From: Sphingobacterium pedocola
GTDB lineage: Bacteria > Bacteroidota > Bacteroidia > Sphingobacteriales > Sphingobacteriaceae
DNA length: 64,000 nt
Reading direction: 5' to 3'
NCBI RefSeq assembly: GCF_015209965.1
Contig: NZ_MU158690.1
Coordinates: 372,854 to 436,853 of the forward strand
The translations under genes were made by a program, and so were the position numbers. The notes under the pieces were generated by a model. It was not told the origin of the DNA and ran no database searches. It saw only the letters and a list, made by a program, of their open reading frames with translations. Numbering within the stretch: position 1 is the stretch's first letter; every line of letters starts with the position of its first letter. This document shows positions 45,379 through 54,381 of this stretch, piece by piece.

Positions 45379-46353
45379 ATGTACAGACTAAATTTAAGAA
45401 TGTTGAAATACATTGGAAGCACGCTCTTGTTTTTGTGTTTGGGACTGTTGTTTCAGACTGCGAATGCACAGGTTCTGGTTAAAAGACAACTGAGCAAAAT
45501 GGGATCGCTTTTCGACATCACAGTCGTGGATGAAGATAGCGTACAGGCAGGGCAACATATTCAACAGGCCGCAGGGGAGATAGAGCGCATCGAAAATCTC
45601 ATTTCAGAATGGAGACCAGATACGCAAATTTCACAAGTAAACCAGTATGCCGGTATCCGCCCCGTACAAGTAGACAAAGAAGTTTTCGAGCTTACCCGCC
45701 GTGCCATCCATTATTCCCAACTAACAGAAGGCGCTTTCGATATCAGCATAGCTGCTCTGGATAACGTTTGGGTGTTCGACGGCAGTATGGAGCAGCTGCC
45801 ATCTGATGATGCTATTCGTAACTCTGTGCAGTATGTAGGCTACCAATATATTGTTTTGGATAGCATAAACTCGACCATTTTTTTGAAAAAAAAGGGCATG
45901 AAAATCGGCTTTGGTTCTATCGGAAAAGGTTACGCCGCTGACAAAGGTCGGGAGCTCCTACAATCTTTGGGCATCCGAGGTGGTATTGTAAACGCTTCCG
46001 GTGATCTTTCAGCTTGGGGTACACAATCTGATAGGCAGCCCTGGAAAGTAGGGGTGCGTAATCCGTTCAACCCCCTTAAAATGATAAAGGTTTTGAAATT
46101 GGGGTACGGCTCGTTGGCGACATCCGGGAGCTATGAGAAGTTTGCAGAATTACAAGGCAAACGCTATGCGCATATTATCAATCCCACAACAGGTTGGCCC
46201 TCTACCGGACTAACTAGTGTAACGGTATCAGGACCATCAGCAGAGTTTGCCAATTTCCTCAGCACATCCATTATGGTTTTAGGAAACAAAAAAGGTAAAA
46301 AACTACTTAAAAAATTCGCCAACTATACGGCCATTATCGTGAAAGACAGATGA
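45379..46353 (+). CDS. apbE: Exported FAD:protein FMN transferase (ApbE)
   Basis: The 324-residue protein has a signal peptide (about 1-31, ending TANAQ), so it works outside the cytoplasm. ApbE motifs are present: RQLSKMGSLFDITVVDED, the alpha helix with IERIENLISEWRPDTQISQVN, KIGFGSIGKGYAADKG, GIVNASGDLSAWG, and the metal and FAD site HIINPTTGWPSTGLTSVTV. It transfers FMN from FAD onto Ser/Thr of partner proteins; the DUF2271 protein is the obvious local substrate. It is the last gene of the cluster, 46 bases after the PepSY fusion, and a terminator follows. Confidence 0.94.
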   Translation: MYRLNLRMLKYIGSTLLFLCLGLLFQTANAQVLVKRQLSKMGSLFDITVVDEDSVQAGQHIQQAAGEIERIENLISEWRPDTQISQVNQYAGIRPVQVDKEVFELTRRAIHYSQLTEGAFDISIAALDNVWVFDGSMEQLPSDDAIRNSVQYVGYQYIVLDSINSTIFLKKKGMKIGFGSIGKGYAADKGRELLQSLGIRGGIVNASGDLSAWGTQSDRQPWKVGVRNPFNPLKMIKVLKLGYGSLATSGSYEKFAELQGKRYAHIINPTTGWPSTGLTSVTVSGPSAEFANFLSTSIMVLGNKKGKKLLKKFANYTAIIVKDR

Positions 46354-46448
46354 AGCCTGATAGTATCGCATAGCAATCCATTCCGGCTTCAAGGGTTTTA
46401 AAAATGCGATGATCCCGATCATGAATGGGGGGAGCTACCTTCAAACCA

Positions 46449-46481
46449 AGAAGGCTCTTTAGTCTGTAAACGAGCCTTCTT
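46449..46481. terminator. Bidirectional terminator between apbE and the holin-like gene
   Basis: Stem AAGAAGGCTC / GAGCCTTCTT with a 13-base loop, between convergent genes. Confidence 0.7.
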
Positions 46482-46486
46482 AACGG

Positions 46487-46840
46487 TTATCTGGTGGGTT
46501 TTTCGCCCCCGATTCTTCCAAGGACCATTTCTAGTAAAGCAACCACAACAGCAAATAGAGCTGCAGCCCAGAATCCCGAAACATCGAATTTAGAGCCCAT
46601 GATGCTGTCGCTGAGCATGACCATTAATACCGTAATGATAAATGAAATAAGGCCAAAAGTAAGCCAATTAAGTGGAAATGTAAATAATCGTAGTATTCCG
46701 CCGATAACCGCGTTGACAAATCCGATAACCAATCCCGTTACGATAGCCCAGCCAAAGCCAGCTACCTGTACACCAGGAATAATGTAAGATGCTAATGCGA
46801 TAACAAGCCCCGTTAACAAAAGTGATATGATGAATCTCAT
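46487..46840 (-). CDS. Phage holin family 4-like membrane protein (YvlD type)
   Basis: The 117-residue protein has four hydrophobic helices covering residues 3-110 and the pattern YIIPGVQVAGFGWAIVTGLVIGFVNAVIG, typical of PF04020. Despite the family name these are chromosomal inner-membrane proteins of unknown function, some induced under envelope stress. It has its own start and no phage genes are near. Confidence 0.9.
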   Translation of the reverse strand: MRFIISLLLTGLVIALASYIIPGVQVAGFGWAIVTGLVIGFVNAVIGGILRLFTFPLNWLTFGLISFIITVLMVMLSDSIMGSKFDVSGFWAAALFAVVVALLEMVLGRIGGEKPTR

Positions 46841-47026
46841 AATTATAAAGTATTAGTTTGTAAAAACAGGTCAAATTTAGTGCCAAAGGAAAAGTTTCGA
46901 AATTAAACACTTTCACCCTCACCATCTACAATCAGGTAATAGTATTCTATAAATAAAATAAAAAAATATATATTATGCTTGCATATGAAATTTTATTATC
47001 TTCACCTTAATTATAAACAAATGCGT

Positions 47027-47440
47027 ATGAACAAGTTAATCTTCACATTATGTGCTTTGGTAATGTCTGTGGCATTATTTGCACAAACAAGCGACCCTAT
47101 CATTGGTAAATGGCAAAACCCTTCCGGAGAAGGACGAATAGAGGTCTATAAGAAAGGGGATAAATATTTTGGGAAGTTATATTGGATTAAAGACGCCGCA
47201 AAAAAAGACATCAATAATCCCGATGAGAAACTTCGCTCCCGTAATATTCAAGGTTTAGAGATCCTTACCAATTTTACCAAAAAAAGCAGCACCTATGAGG
47301 GAGGACAGATTTATGACCCCAAGTCGGGCAAAACCTACAGCTGCAAAATGAGTATTAAAGGTGCTGATCAACTTGATATCCGCGGATACGTAGGGGTGAG
47401 CCTTTTGGGACGTACCGAAACATGGAAACGCGTTAAATAG
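47027..47440 (+). CDS. Exported DUF2147 protein
   Basis: From ATG 47027 (an alternative ATG is 6 bases upstream) the protein has 137 residues with a signal peptide (about 1-20, ending ALFAQ). The body matches DUF2147: IIGKWQNPSGEGRIEVYKKGDKYFGKLYWIKD, GLEILTNF, GGQIYDPKSGKTYSCKM and GRTETWKR. Members are small lipocalin-like beta-barrels of unknown function. It is transcribed alone. Confidence 0.9.
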   Translation: MNKLIFTLCALVMSVALFAQTSDPIIGKWQNPSGEGRIEVYKKGDKYFGKLYWIKDAAKKDINNPDEKLRSRNIQGLEILTNFTKKSSTYEGGQIYDPKSGKTYSCKMSIKGADQLDIRGYVGVSLLGRTETWKRVK

Positions 47441-47453
47441 GACAATCGATTTC

Positions 47454-47486
47454 GTTGTAAGTACATTATAATTTCTTGTATCTTTG
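47454..47486 (+). promoter_or_regulatory. Promoter of kbl
   Basis: GTTG at 47454-47457, a 21-base spacer, then TATCTTTG at 47479-47486. The start codon is 77 bases downstream, and the leader contains degenerate direct and inverted repeats of GATTTGCG/CGCAAAT. Confidence 0.6.
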
Positions 47487-47563
47487 GATTATTCGCTGAT
47501 TTGCGTATTTGCGAATACGCAGATTTGCAGTTTCGCAAATAGGCTTAACTTTTGACTTATAAT

Positions 47564-48754
47564 ATGTTTACTACATTAAAACCCGAATTAGAAAAAGAGC
47601 TAGCAGCCATTAAAGATGCGGGCTTATACAAAGAAGAACGTATCATCGTTACCCCCCAAGGGGCCGATATAAAAGTGAGTACAGGACAAGAAGTGATTAA
47701 TTTCTGTGCAAACAATTACCTAGGGTTGTCATCCCATCCCAAAGTTACAGAAGCAGCGAAAAAGGCCATTGATTCGCATGGCTATGGCATGTCTTCCGTG
47801 CGCTTTATCTGCGGTACGCAAGATATTCATAAAGAACTGGAAGCAAAGATCTCCAAATTTTTAGGTACCGAGGATACCATTTTATATGCGGCCGCATTTG
47901 ATGCAAATGGTGGCGTATTCGAACCGTTACTAGGCGCCGAAGATGCAATTATTTCGGATGAGTTGAATCACGCTTCGATTATCGATGGCGTCCGTTTGTG
48001 TAAAGCGCAGCGCTTCCGTTATAAAAACTGCGATATGGAAGATCTTGAAGCACAATTAAAAGCAGCTTCAGAAGCACGCCATCGTATCATTGTGACAGAC
48101 GGCGCTTTTTCAATGGACGGTTCAGTAGCACCCTTGGATAAGATCTGTGATCTTGCCGATAAATATGAAGCATTAGTGATGATAGACGAGTCTCACTGCT
48201 CCGGCTTCATTGGTAAAACAGGTCGCGGTACACACGAATTGTTTAACGTCATCGATCGTGTAGATATCATAACAGGCACCCTCGGCAAAGCTTTGGGTGG
48301 TGCTTCCGGAGGTTTCACCTCTGGGCGCAAAGAAATTATTGATATGTTGCGTCAGCGCTCTCGTCCATATTTATTTTCAAATACCCTAGCCCCAGCAATC
48401 GCCGGTGCTTCCGTTGCGGTGTTGGATATGTTGAGCGAAACGACCGAACTACGGGATAAGCTGGAAAACAATACAACATACTTCCGTGAGAAAATGACAG
48501 CAGCCGGCTTCGATATCAAATCAGGCTTTCATCCGATCGTTCCCGTTATGTTATACGACGCTAAACTAGCACAGGAGTTTGCTGCAAAGATGCTGGAAGA
48601 AGGAATTTATGTAATCGGTTTTTATTATCCGGTCGTTCCCCAAGGAAAAGCACGTATCCGCGTACAGATCTCCGCTGCACATGAAACCGAACACTTAGAT
48701 AAAGCAATTGCCGCGTTTACCAAGGTAGGGAAAGCATTGGGTGTGATACAGTGA
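47564..48754 (+). CDS. kbl: Glycine C-acetyltransferase (2-amino-3-ketobutyrate CoA ligase)
   Basis: The 396-residue PLP enzyme splits 2-amino-3-ketobutyrate with CoA into glycine and acetyl-CoA in threonine breakdown. Seen: [41 protein letters not shown] with the cofactor aspartate, [14 protein letters not shown] with the Schiff-base lysine, and [11 protein letters not shown] at the end. I start at ATG 47564, matching the family N-terminus MFTTLKPEL. Threonine dehydrogenase is not in the window. A repeat element begins 59 bases after the stop. Confidence 0.95.
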   Translation: MFTTLKPELEKELAAIKDAGLYKEERIIVTPQGADIKVSTGQEVINFCANNYLGLSSHPKVTEAAKKAIDSHGYGMSSVRFICGTQDIHKELEAKISKFLGTEDTILYAAAFDANGGVFEPLLGAEDAIISDELNHASIIDGVRLCKAQRFRYKNCDMEDLEAQLKAASEARHRIIVTDGAFSMDGSVAPLDKICDLADKYEALVMIDESHCSGFIGKTGRGTHELFNVIDRVDIITGTLGKALGGASGGFTSGRKEIIDMLRQRSRPYLFSNTLAPAIAGASVAVLDMLSETTELRDKLENNTTYFREKMTAAGFDIKSGFHPIVPVMLYDAKLAQEFAAKMLEEGIYVIGFYYPVVPQGKARIRVQISAAHETEHLDKAIAAFTKVGKALGVIQ

Positions 48755-48812
48755 TAAATTGGTTTTATTGTAGAACTTTCATAAATACGTTAGTTGGGGA
48801 TAATGGGTTTGT

Positions 48813-49298
48813 GAAGGTTTTTTTTAATTTTAAATGGTGTTGGTTTAAAACGGAGGTTTATTTCAAACACTTTTAAGAATGCCCATCGCATTACCTTTCC
48901 GCCACTGGCCGTGGCAGGGTTCCAAACTTTTTCTTGAAAAAAAGTTTGACAAAATTCAAGACTTGGCCAATGCTACGCTAAAAGCTTTTGGATTTACTAA
49001 ACATCTCCAAGCCGCTTCGCTTCGGGGATCTGTTCTTAACGCAAATCCAAAAGCTTTCTTTACGCTACATCGACCTAGGTCGTCCTTTCTAACTTCAGCT
49101 GAAGTATAAAATAATATTTAAGAATTAAGCACCATCCTTTCATTCCCGACAAATGTCGCCTTGGCGGGTCGACAATAGCAGGAATGGTGAACCGTCTTGT
49201 CGAGCCGGCGCAGCGACGAGTTTTTGATTCCTTTTTGCGGAAAAAAGGAATGCCCCGTCGCGGCGAGCGACAAAAGAAATTTTGATTAAGAAAAACCT
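48813..49298 (+). repeat. Dispersed MITE-like element, copy 2
   Basis: About 486 bases bounded by GAAGGTTTTTTTTAAT on the left and GATTAAGAAAAACCTCC on the right. It contains the left hairpin CAAACTTTTTC / AAAAAAAGTTTG, the core inverted repeat (AAAGCTTTTGGATTT / AAATCCAAAAGCTTT at about 48980 and 49040), GACCTAGGTC, a stem CGGGTCGACAA / TTGTCGAGCCG and a right hairpin ATTCCTTTTT / AAAAAAGGAAT. A 76-codon frame inside (48879-49109) is a consequence of the repeat, not a convincing gene. From 49299 to the typA start there is only promoter DNA. Confidence 0.85.
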
Positions 49299-49536
49299 CC
49301 CCTTTATTTTAATAATCCCCTAAAAATCTACTTGATTTCAATTCCTGAACACCTTTGAAGACAACCAATTCTCATATCATTATAAAAATAATGGGACATC
49401 TCTTTTTACCTAAAATATGCCCTCTGCTATTAAATAACAGGTATTCAGCAGGTTGTTGTCCCTAGTGTTAATGGGACTAAACAATAAACTAACAAAATAT
49501 TCACGGTAAATATTTAAAAATGAGGTTCAAAATTCA

Positions 49537-49544
49537 TATCTTTG
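49537..49544 (+). promoter_or_regulatory. -7 promoter element of typA
   Basis: TATCTTTG matches TAnnTTTG, 32 bases before the typA ATG. The -33 box is weak. Confidence 0.5.
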
Positions 49545-49576
49545 CACCTCAAATTTTTATATAATATCGTTGCTAA

Positions 49577-51382
49577 ATGCAGAATATCAGAAATATAGCG
49601 ATTATCGCTCACGTCGATCACGGTAAAACTACGCTGGTAGACAAAATCTTACACTTCACAAATCTTTTTCGAGATAATGATGGTACAGGTGATTTAATTC
49701 TAGACAACAATGATTTAGAACGGGAGCGCGGTATCACGATCGTTGCTAAGAATGTATCTGTACAATACAAAGGTGTAAAAATCAACGTTATTGATACTCC
49801 TGGTCACGCCGATTTTGGTGGTGAAGTAGAGCGCGTATTAAAAATGGCTGATGGTGTTGTGTTATTAGTGGATGCTTTTGAAGGCCCGATGCCACAAACA
49901 CGTTTTGTGACACAAAAGGCTTTAGCTTTGGGCCTAAAACCGTTAGTTGTTGTCAATAAAGTGGACAAAGAAAACTGTCGTCCTGAAGAAGTTTACGAGA
50001 ATGTATTTGATCTATTCTTTAGCTTAGATGCTACAGAAGAGCAATTGGCATTCCCTGTATTATATGGTTCGTCAAAACAAGGTTGGATGTCGACCGATTG
50101 GAAAGAACCGAAAGAAGATGTGTCCGAATTATTGGATGCGATCATAGATCACTTCCCTCCCTCTCCGTTTGTAGAAGGAACTTTACAAATGCAAATTACC
50201 TCTTTAGATTACTCTACTTTCGTAGGTCGTATCGCAATTGGTCGCGTTGCTCGTGGTACAATTAAAGAAAATCAACCAATCTCTTTGATGAAGCGCGATG
50301 GTAAAATCGTTAAGTCCCGTGTCAAAGAATTACATACTTTTGAAGGCTTAGGTCGCCGCCGCGTTACAGAAGTAGCTTGTGGTGATATATGTGCTGTAGT
50401 AGGTATTGAAGGTTTTGATATTGGTGATACAATTGCTGATTTTGATAATCCTGAGCAATTAGAGGTAATCCATATCGATGAGCCTACGATGAACATGTTG
50501 TTCACGATCAATAACTCTCCATTTTTCGGTAAAGAAGGTAAGTTGGTTACTTCCCGTCACATTCACGATCGCCTTCAAAAAGAATTAGAGAAAAATTTAG
50601 CCTTACGTGTTGTTCCAACCGAATCACCGGATGCGTGGTTGGTGTACGGCCGCGGTATCCTCCATTTATCCGTATTGATCGAAACCATGCGTCGTGAAGG
50701 ATACGAATTGCAGGTAGGTCAACCACAGGTAATTGTCAAAGAAATAGACGGTAAGAAATGCGAGCCAGTCGAAGTATTGGTGGTAGACGTTCCTGCTGAA
50801 GTTTCCGGTAAAGTAATCGAGCTTGTTACGCAACGTAAAGGTGAGCTATTGATTATGGAGACCAAAGGCGAAATGCAACACTTAGAGTTCGAAATCCCCT
50901 CTCGTGGTATCATCGGTCTACGTAACAACGTACTGACAGCTACAGCAGGTGAAGCTGTGATGGCACACCGTTTAAAAGGGTACGAGCCTTGGAGAGGGAC
51001 AATTCCTGGACGTCTGCACGGTGTATTGATCTCTTTGGATAAAGGTACCACGACAGCTTACTCGATCGATAAATTACAAGACCGTGGTAAATTCTTCGTT
51101 GATCCAGGCGTAGATATTTACGAAGGACAGATTTTAGGTGAGCACATACGTGACAATGATTTAACAATCAATATCACGAAAGGTAAGCAATTGACCAACA
51201 TGCGTGCTTCCGGTACCGATGACAATACGCGTATCGCACCGGCAATCAAATTTTCGTTAGAAGAATCAATGGAGTATATCCAAGCAGATGAATACATTGA
51301 AGTGACTCCGCTGTCCACACGTTTACGTAAGATCTATTTAACAGAAAATGAGCGTAAAGTAAATGCTAAAAAATTCCAATAA
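49577..51382 (+). CDS. typA: Translational GTPase TypA/BipA
   Basis: The 601-residue GTPase assists 50S ribosome assembly and stress growth. G motifs are G1 [10 protein letters not shown]2 around RERGITI, G3 DTPGHADF and G4 NKVD, followed by EF-G-like domains II, III and V and the TypA-specific C-terminal domain ([33 protein letters not shown]). Length is normal. It is transcribed alone and lies between two copies of the dispersed element, so any recombination between them would remove it. Confidence 0.98.
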   Translation: MQNIRNIAIIAHVDHGKTTLVDKILHFTNLFRDNDGTGDLILDNNDLERERGITIVAKNVSVQYKGVKINVIDTPGHADFGGEVERVLKMADGVVLLVDAFEGPMPQTRFVTQKALALGLKPLVVVNKVDKENCRPEEVYENVFDLFFSLDATEEQLAFPVLYGSSKQGWMSTDWKEPKEDVSELLDAIIDHFPPSPFVEGTLQMQITSLDYSTFVGRIAIGRVARGTIKENQPISLMKRDGKIVKSRVKELHTFEGLGRRRVTEVACGDICAVVGIEGFDIGDTIADFDNPEQLEVIHIDEPTMNMLFTINNSPFFGKEGKLVTSRHIHDRLQKELEKNLALRVVPTESPDAWLVYGRGILHLSVLIETMRREGYELQVGQPQVIVKEIDGKKCEPVEVLVVDVPAEVSGKVIELVTQRKGELLIMETKGEMQHLEFEIPSRGIIGLRNNVLTATAGEAVMAHRLKGYEPWRGTIPGRLHGVLISLDKGTTTAYSIDKLQDRGKFFVDPGVDIYEGQILGEHIRDNDLTINITKGKQLTNMRASGTDDNTRIAPAIKFSLEESMEYIQADEYIEVTPLSTRLRKIYLTENERKVNAKKFQ

Positions 51383-51407
51383 GCTTTTACTTGGTATTTT
51401 AATATTT

Positions 51408-51440
51408 ATCAAAGCCTTCGAGAATATCGAAGGCTTTGAT
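51408..51440 (+). terminator. Hairpin terminator after typA
   Basis: A perfect 14-bp stem ATCAAAGCCTTCGA / TCGAAGGCTTTGAT with a 5-base loop, 26 bases after the stop codon. The T run is short. Confidence 0.7.
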
Positions 51441-51456
51441 GTTTTATGAATAGGAT

Positions 51457-51951
51457 GTTTTTAACGAAGGTTTTTTATACAGATTGAGGTTGTCCACCTC
51501 ACCGCCTTTCCGCCACTCGCCGTGGCAGGGCCTTCATTTTTTGCTTGACCAAAAAACGAAGCAAAAAAGTCAAGACCGGGTCAATGTTACGCTAAAAGCT
51601 TTTGGATTTACTAAACAGCTCCAAGACGTTCCACTTGGGGGATCTGTTCTTAACGCAAATCCAAAAGCTTTCTTAACGCTACATCGACCTAGGTCGTCCT
51701 TTTTAATTCAGCTGAAATAAAAATTAAATGTAATAATGCACTATCCTTACAAATTAGACAAATATCGCCTTAGCCATTTGCCAATTGCAGGAGGACGCAC
51801 TAGCCATTCTGGCAAATGGGTACAGCGATGATTTTACCTTCGGTGAGCTCCACTTCGTTCCGGTTTTCCTTCTTTTTATAAAAAAAGAAGTCGCCCTGCG
51901 CCGGCGAAAGAGGCGCATAAAAATTGATTAAGAAAAACCTTCGTTAAAAAC
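51457..51951 (+). repeat. Dispersed MITE-like element, copy 3
   Basis: A 495-base element with perfect 19-bp terminal inverted repeats GTTTTTAACGAAGGTTTTT / AAAAACCTTCGTTAAAAAC. It has the same parts in the same order as copy 2: left hairpin CTTCATTTTTTG / CAAAAAACGAAG, core AAAGCTTTTGGATTT / AAATCCAAAAGCTTT, GACCTAGGTC, a stem CCATTTGCCA / TGGCAAATGG where copy 2 has CGGGTCGACAA / TTGTCGAGCCG, and right hairpin CTTCTTTTT / AAAAAAGAAG. Stems are kept while sequences differ. The 78-codon frame at 51484-51720 is repeat-derived. Confidence 0.88.
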
Positions 51952-52027
51952 AACTTACTCAAAAACTTGATGATTTTTTAACTGTCTGAAAATGATGAGT
52001 TAACAGTTGTTTCTTTTTTTTGTATAC

Positions 52028-52858
52028 ATGAAGAGAGAAGTCGATTTAGTAATACTTTCTGATGTACACCTCGGAACCTACGGTTGCCGGGCACAAGAAT
52101 TACTACACTATTTGTATTCAATCAAGCCGGCAAAGCTGGTTTTAAACGGTGATATCATGGATATCTGGCAGTTTAAAAAGAGTTATTTCCCTGATCAGCA
52201 TTTGAAAGTGATTAAGTATCTGTTTGATATGGCATATCAAGGTTGTGAAGTAATCTATATTACGGGTAATCACGATGAGATGTTGCGTAAATTTACCAAT
52301 ATACATTTTGGCAATATCCAACTGGTGGATAAATTGGTGTTACATTTGGGGGAGAAACGGGCTTGGATATTTCATGGAGACGTGTTTGATGCTTCTATTC
52401 AGCATTCCAAGTGGTTGGCGAAGTTAGGTGGTTGGGGGTACGATCGACTTATCGGATTGAACAATTTGATCAACTGGATCCTTGTTCGATTTGGGAAGGA
52501 GAAATATTCGTTGTCTAAAAGAATTAAAAGCTCGGTGAAAAAGGCTGTTAAATTTATTTCAGATTTCGAACAGACTGCTTCGGAACTGGCCATTGAAAGC
52601 GAGTACGACTACGTCATATGCGGACATATCCATCAACCGGAAATCCGAACTGTGGTGACGAAGAAAGGCTCGTGTGTGTACATGAATTCCGGAGACTGGA
52701 TTGAGAACCTTTCCGCATTAGAGTACCACAATGGCGAATGGGACATGTTTGGCTACGAGGAGAAAAAGGATACGCTTGGCAGATATCCGATACACGATAT
52801 ACTGCTGAATTATTCGCTCGAAAATATTCTAGAGCGCGTACGTGTCCAAAGTCTCTAA
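52028..52858 (+). CDS. LpxH-like metallophosphoesterase (UDP-2,3-diacylglucosamine diphosphatase family)
   Basis: From ATG 52028 the 276-residue protein has the calcineurin-like metal motifs LSDVHLG, LNGDIMD, GNHDE, FHGDVFD and CGHIHQ. Together they bind two metal ions. The overall pattern resembles the LpxH group that cleaves UDP-2,3-diacylglucosamine in lipid A synthesis, although in Bacteroidota several paralogs exist, so the substrate is not certain. It converges on the FMN reductase with a 4-base overlap of stop codons. Confidence 0.88.
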   Translation: MKREVDLVILSDVHLGTYGCRAQELLHYLYSIKPAKLVLNGDIMDIWQFKKSYFPDQHLKVIKYLFDMAYQGCEVIYITGNHDEMLRKFTNIHFGNIQLVDKLVLHLGEKRAWIFHGDVFDASIQHSKWLAKLGGWGYDRLIGLNNLINWILVRFGKEKYSLSKRIKSSVKKAVKFISDFEQTASELAIESEYDYVICGHIHQPEIRTVVTKKGSCVYMNSGDWIENLSALEYHNGEWDMFGYEEKKDTLGRYPIHDILLNYSLENILERVRVQSL

Positions 52859-53376
52859 AACCGAATAATTTCTTCGATCTGTTCATCAATAAATTTGACC
52901 GTAATATTGTCGATGAATGCATTGTCGTTGTTGAGTTCGTTCTGGATATGCGGGATATGAATTTTAAGAGGAAGAACATGCATTCGCATGTAGTTACAAA
53001 CCCCCGTGAAATGGTCAACGCCTCGAATGTTGCCGTATTTTCCAGTTGCCACCCCTACTAGGATCGCTTTTTTATGAAAAAATGACGCGGGGAATGCGCA
53101 GGCATCAATGAATACCTTCAGTACACCCGGATAACTGCCATTGTATTCCGGAATGATGAAAATAAATTTACGAGCAGCAGATATTTTTTCTTGTATATGC
53201 GCAAAAGCCGTGCTCCTTTTGCCGTACAAGTCCGAAAAAATGATGTCGTGAGGGAGGTCGCCCAACGAAAATATTTCCCACTCCTCACCGCGTCGTTGCA
53301 GTTGCGCTTGATAATATCTGGCTACCTTTAACGAGTTGCTTCCCAACCTATTTGTTCCCGAAATAATTAAATTCAT
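52855..53376 (-). CDS. NADPH-dependent FMN reductase family protein
   Basis: Starting at ATG 53376 (MNLIISGTNRLGSNSL), the 173-residue flavodoxin-fold enzyme has the FMN phosphate loop SGTNRLGSNS and the EYNGSYPGVLK motif that contacts the flavin. Members reduce flavins, quinones or azo compounds with NAD(P)H. It is transcribed alone, divergent from parA. Confidence 0.9.
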   Translation of the reverse strand: MNLIISGTNRLGSNSLKVARYYQAQLQRRGEEWEIFSLGDLPHDIIFSDLYGKRSTAFAHIQEKISAARKFIFIIPEYNGSYPGVLKVFIDACAFPASFFHKKAILVGVATGKYGNIRGVDHFTGVCNYMRMHVLPLKIHIPHIQNELNNDNAFIDNITVKFIDEQIEEIIRF

Positions 53377-53582
53377 TGTGCTTTTGTAATTTATGTCTCT
53401 CAATGAATGACGATGTAAATGGTAAATCTATTTTTCGTATCTTAGCATGCTGAGTTATGGGCTCAGGAATGTTCTCAAAAATAACAATTTTAACATCATT
53501 TAAGCATTTGGTAAGTTATTGAAATGTAAATTTGGTGCGAGAACAGAAAGTATACATTTAATAGGTAAAGGTTCAGTATCTT

Positions 53583-54380
53583 ATGGGAAAAATAATATCC
53601 ATTGCAAATCAAAAAGGTGGCGTAGGTAAAACAACGACTTCTATTAACTTAGCAGCTAGTTTAGCGGTTTTAGAGTATAAGACTTTGTTGGTAGATGCAG
53701 ATCCGCAGGCGAATTCGACTTCAGGTATCGGGTTTGACCCAAGAGCTATTAAAGCTAGTGTATATGAATGCCTGGTCAATGATTTAGATCCGAGGGAAGC
53801 CATTCAGAAGACAGATACGCCCAATTTGGAATTATTGCCCGCGCATATAGATTTAGTAGGTGCCGAGATTGAAATGATCAATCTGAATGAACGTGAGTAT
53901 AAAATGAAAAAAATGCTCCAACAGATCAAAGACGACTATGATTTTATCATTATCGATTGTTCACCTTCATTGGGATTGATCACAATTAATGCCTTAACAG
54001 CATCAGACTCTGTTATTATTCCAGTTCAATGTGAATATTTTGCATTAGAGGGATTAGGAAAATTACTAAATACAATAAAAATCGTTCAAAACCGTCTGAA
54101 TACGGATTTAGCAATAGAAGGTATTTTGCTGACCATGTATGACGTTCGCCTTCGTCTGTCTAATCAGGTAGTAGAGGAGGTGCGAACACATTTCCATGAC
54201 TTGGTCTTTGAAACAATTATACAACGTAATACAAGATTAAGTGAAGCCCCTAGTTTTGGGATTTCCGTAATCATGCATGATGCCTCTTGCAAAGGCGCGA
54301 TAAATTACTTGAATCTGGCGCGTGAAATTTTGCAAAAGAACGGTTTATTAGAAGAAAATAAAGAAAAAGTGATAGTATAG
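53583..54380 (+). CDS. parA: Chromosome partitioning ATPase ParA
   Basis: The 265-residue ParA/Soj ATPase moves origin regions together with ParB. It has the deviant Walker A motif KGGVGKTT, the aspartate region LLVDADPQANS and IIDCSPSLG, and full family length. A TAAATTTG -7 element is at 53527-53534. It is followed after one base by parB, then by the DUF5683, dapB and lepB genes, a conserved order in Sphingobacteriales. I looked for a GTTTCACGTGAAAC-like parS site nearby and saw none. Confidence 0.97.
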   Translation: MGKIISIANQKGGVGKTTTSINLAASLAVLEYKTLLVDADPQANSTSGIGFDPRAIKASVYECLVNDLDPREAIQKTDTPNLELLPAHIDLVGAEIEMINLNEREYKMKKMLQQIKDDYDFIIIDCSPSLGLITINALTASDSVIIPVQCEYFALEGLGKLLNTIKIVQNRLNTDLAIEGILLTMYDVRLRLSNQVVEEVRTHFHDLVFETIIQRNTRLSEAPSFGISVIMHDASCKGAINYLNLAREILQKNGLLEENKEKVIV

Positions 54381-54381
54381 T

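Noticed and set aside
46487..46840. Holin-like gene as a sign of prophage
   Set aside because: The family is ordinary chromosomal and no phage structural, integrase or lysis genes are near.
48879..49109. 76-codon frame similar at protein level to the one at 51484-51720
   Set aside because: Both lie inside the dispersed element, and the third copy has a TGA stop in the same frame, so the similarity comes from the DNA repeat and not from a conserved protein.
51484..51720. 78-codon frame in repeat copy 3
   Set aside because: Same reason: repeat-derived, and its sequence crosses the hairpins of the element.
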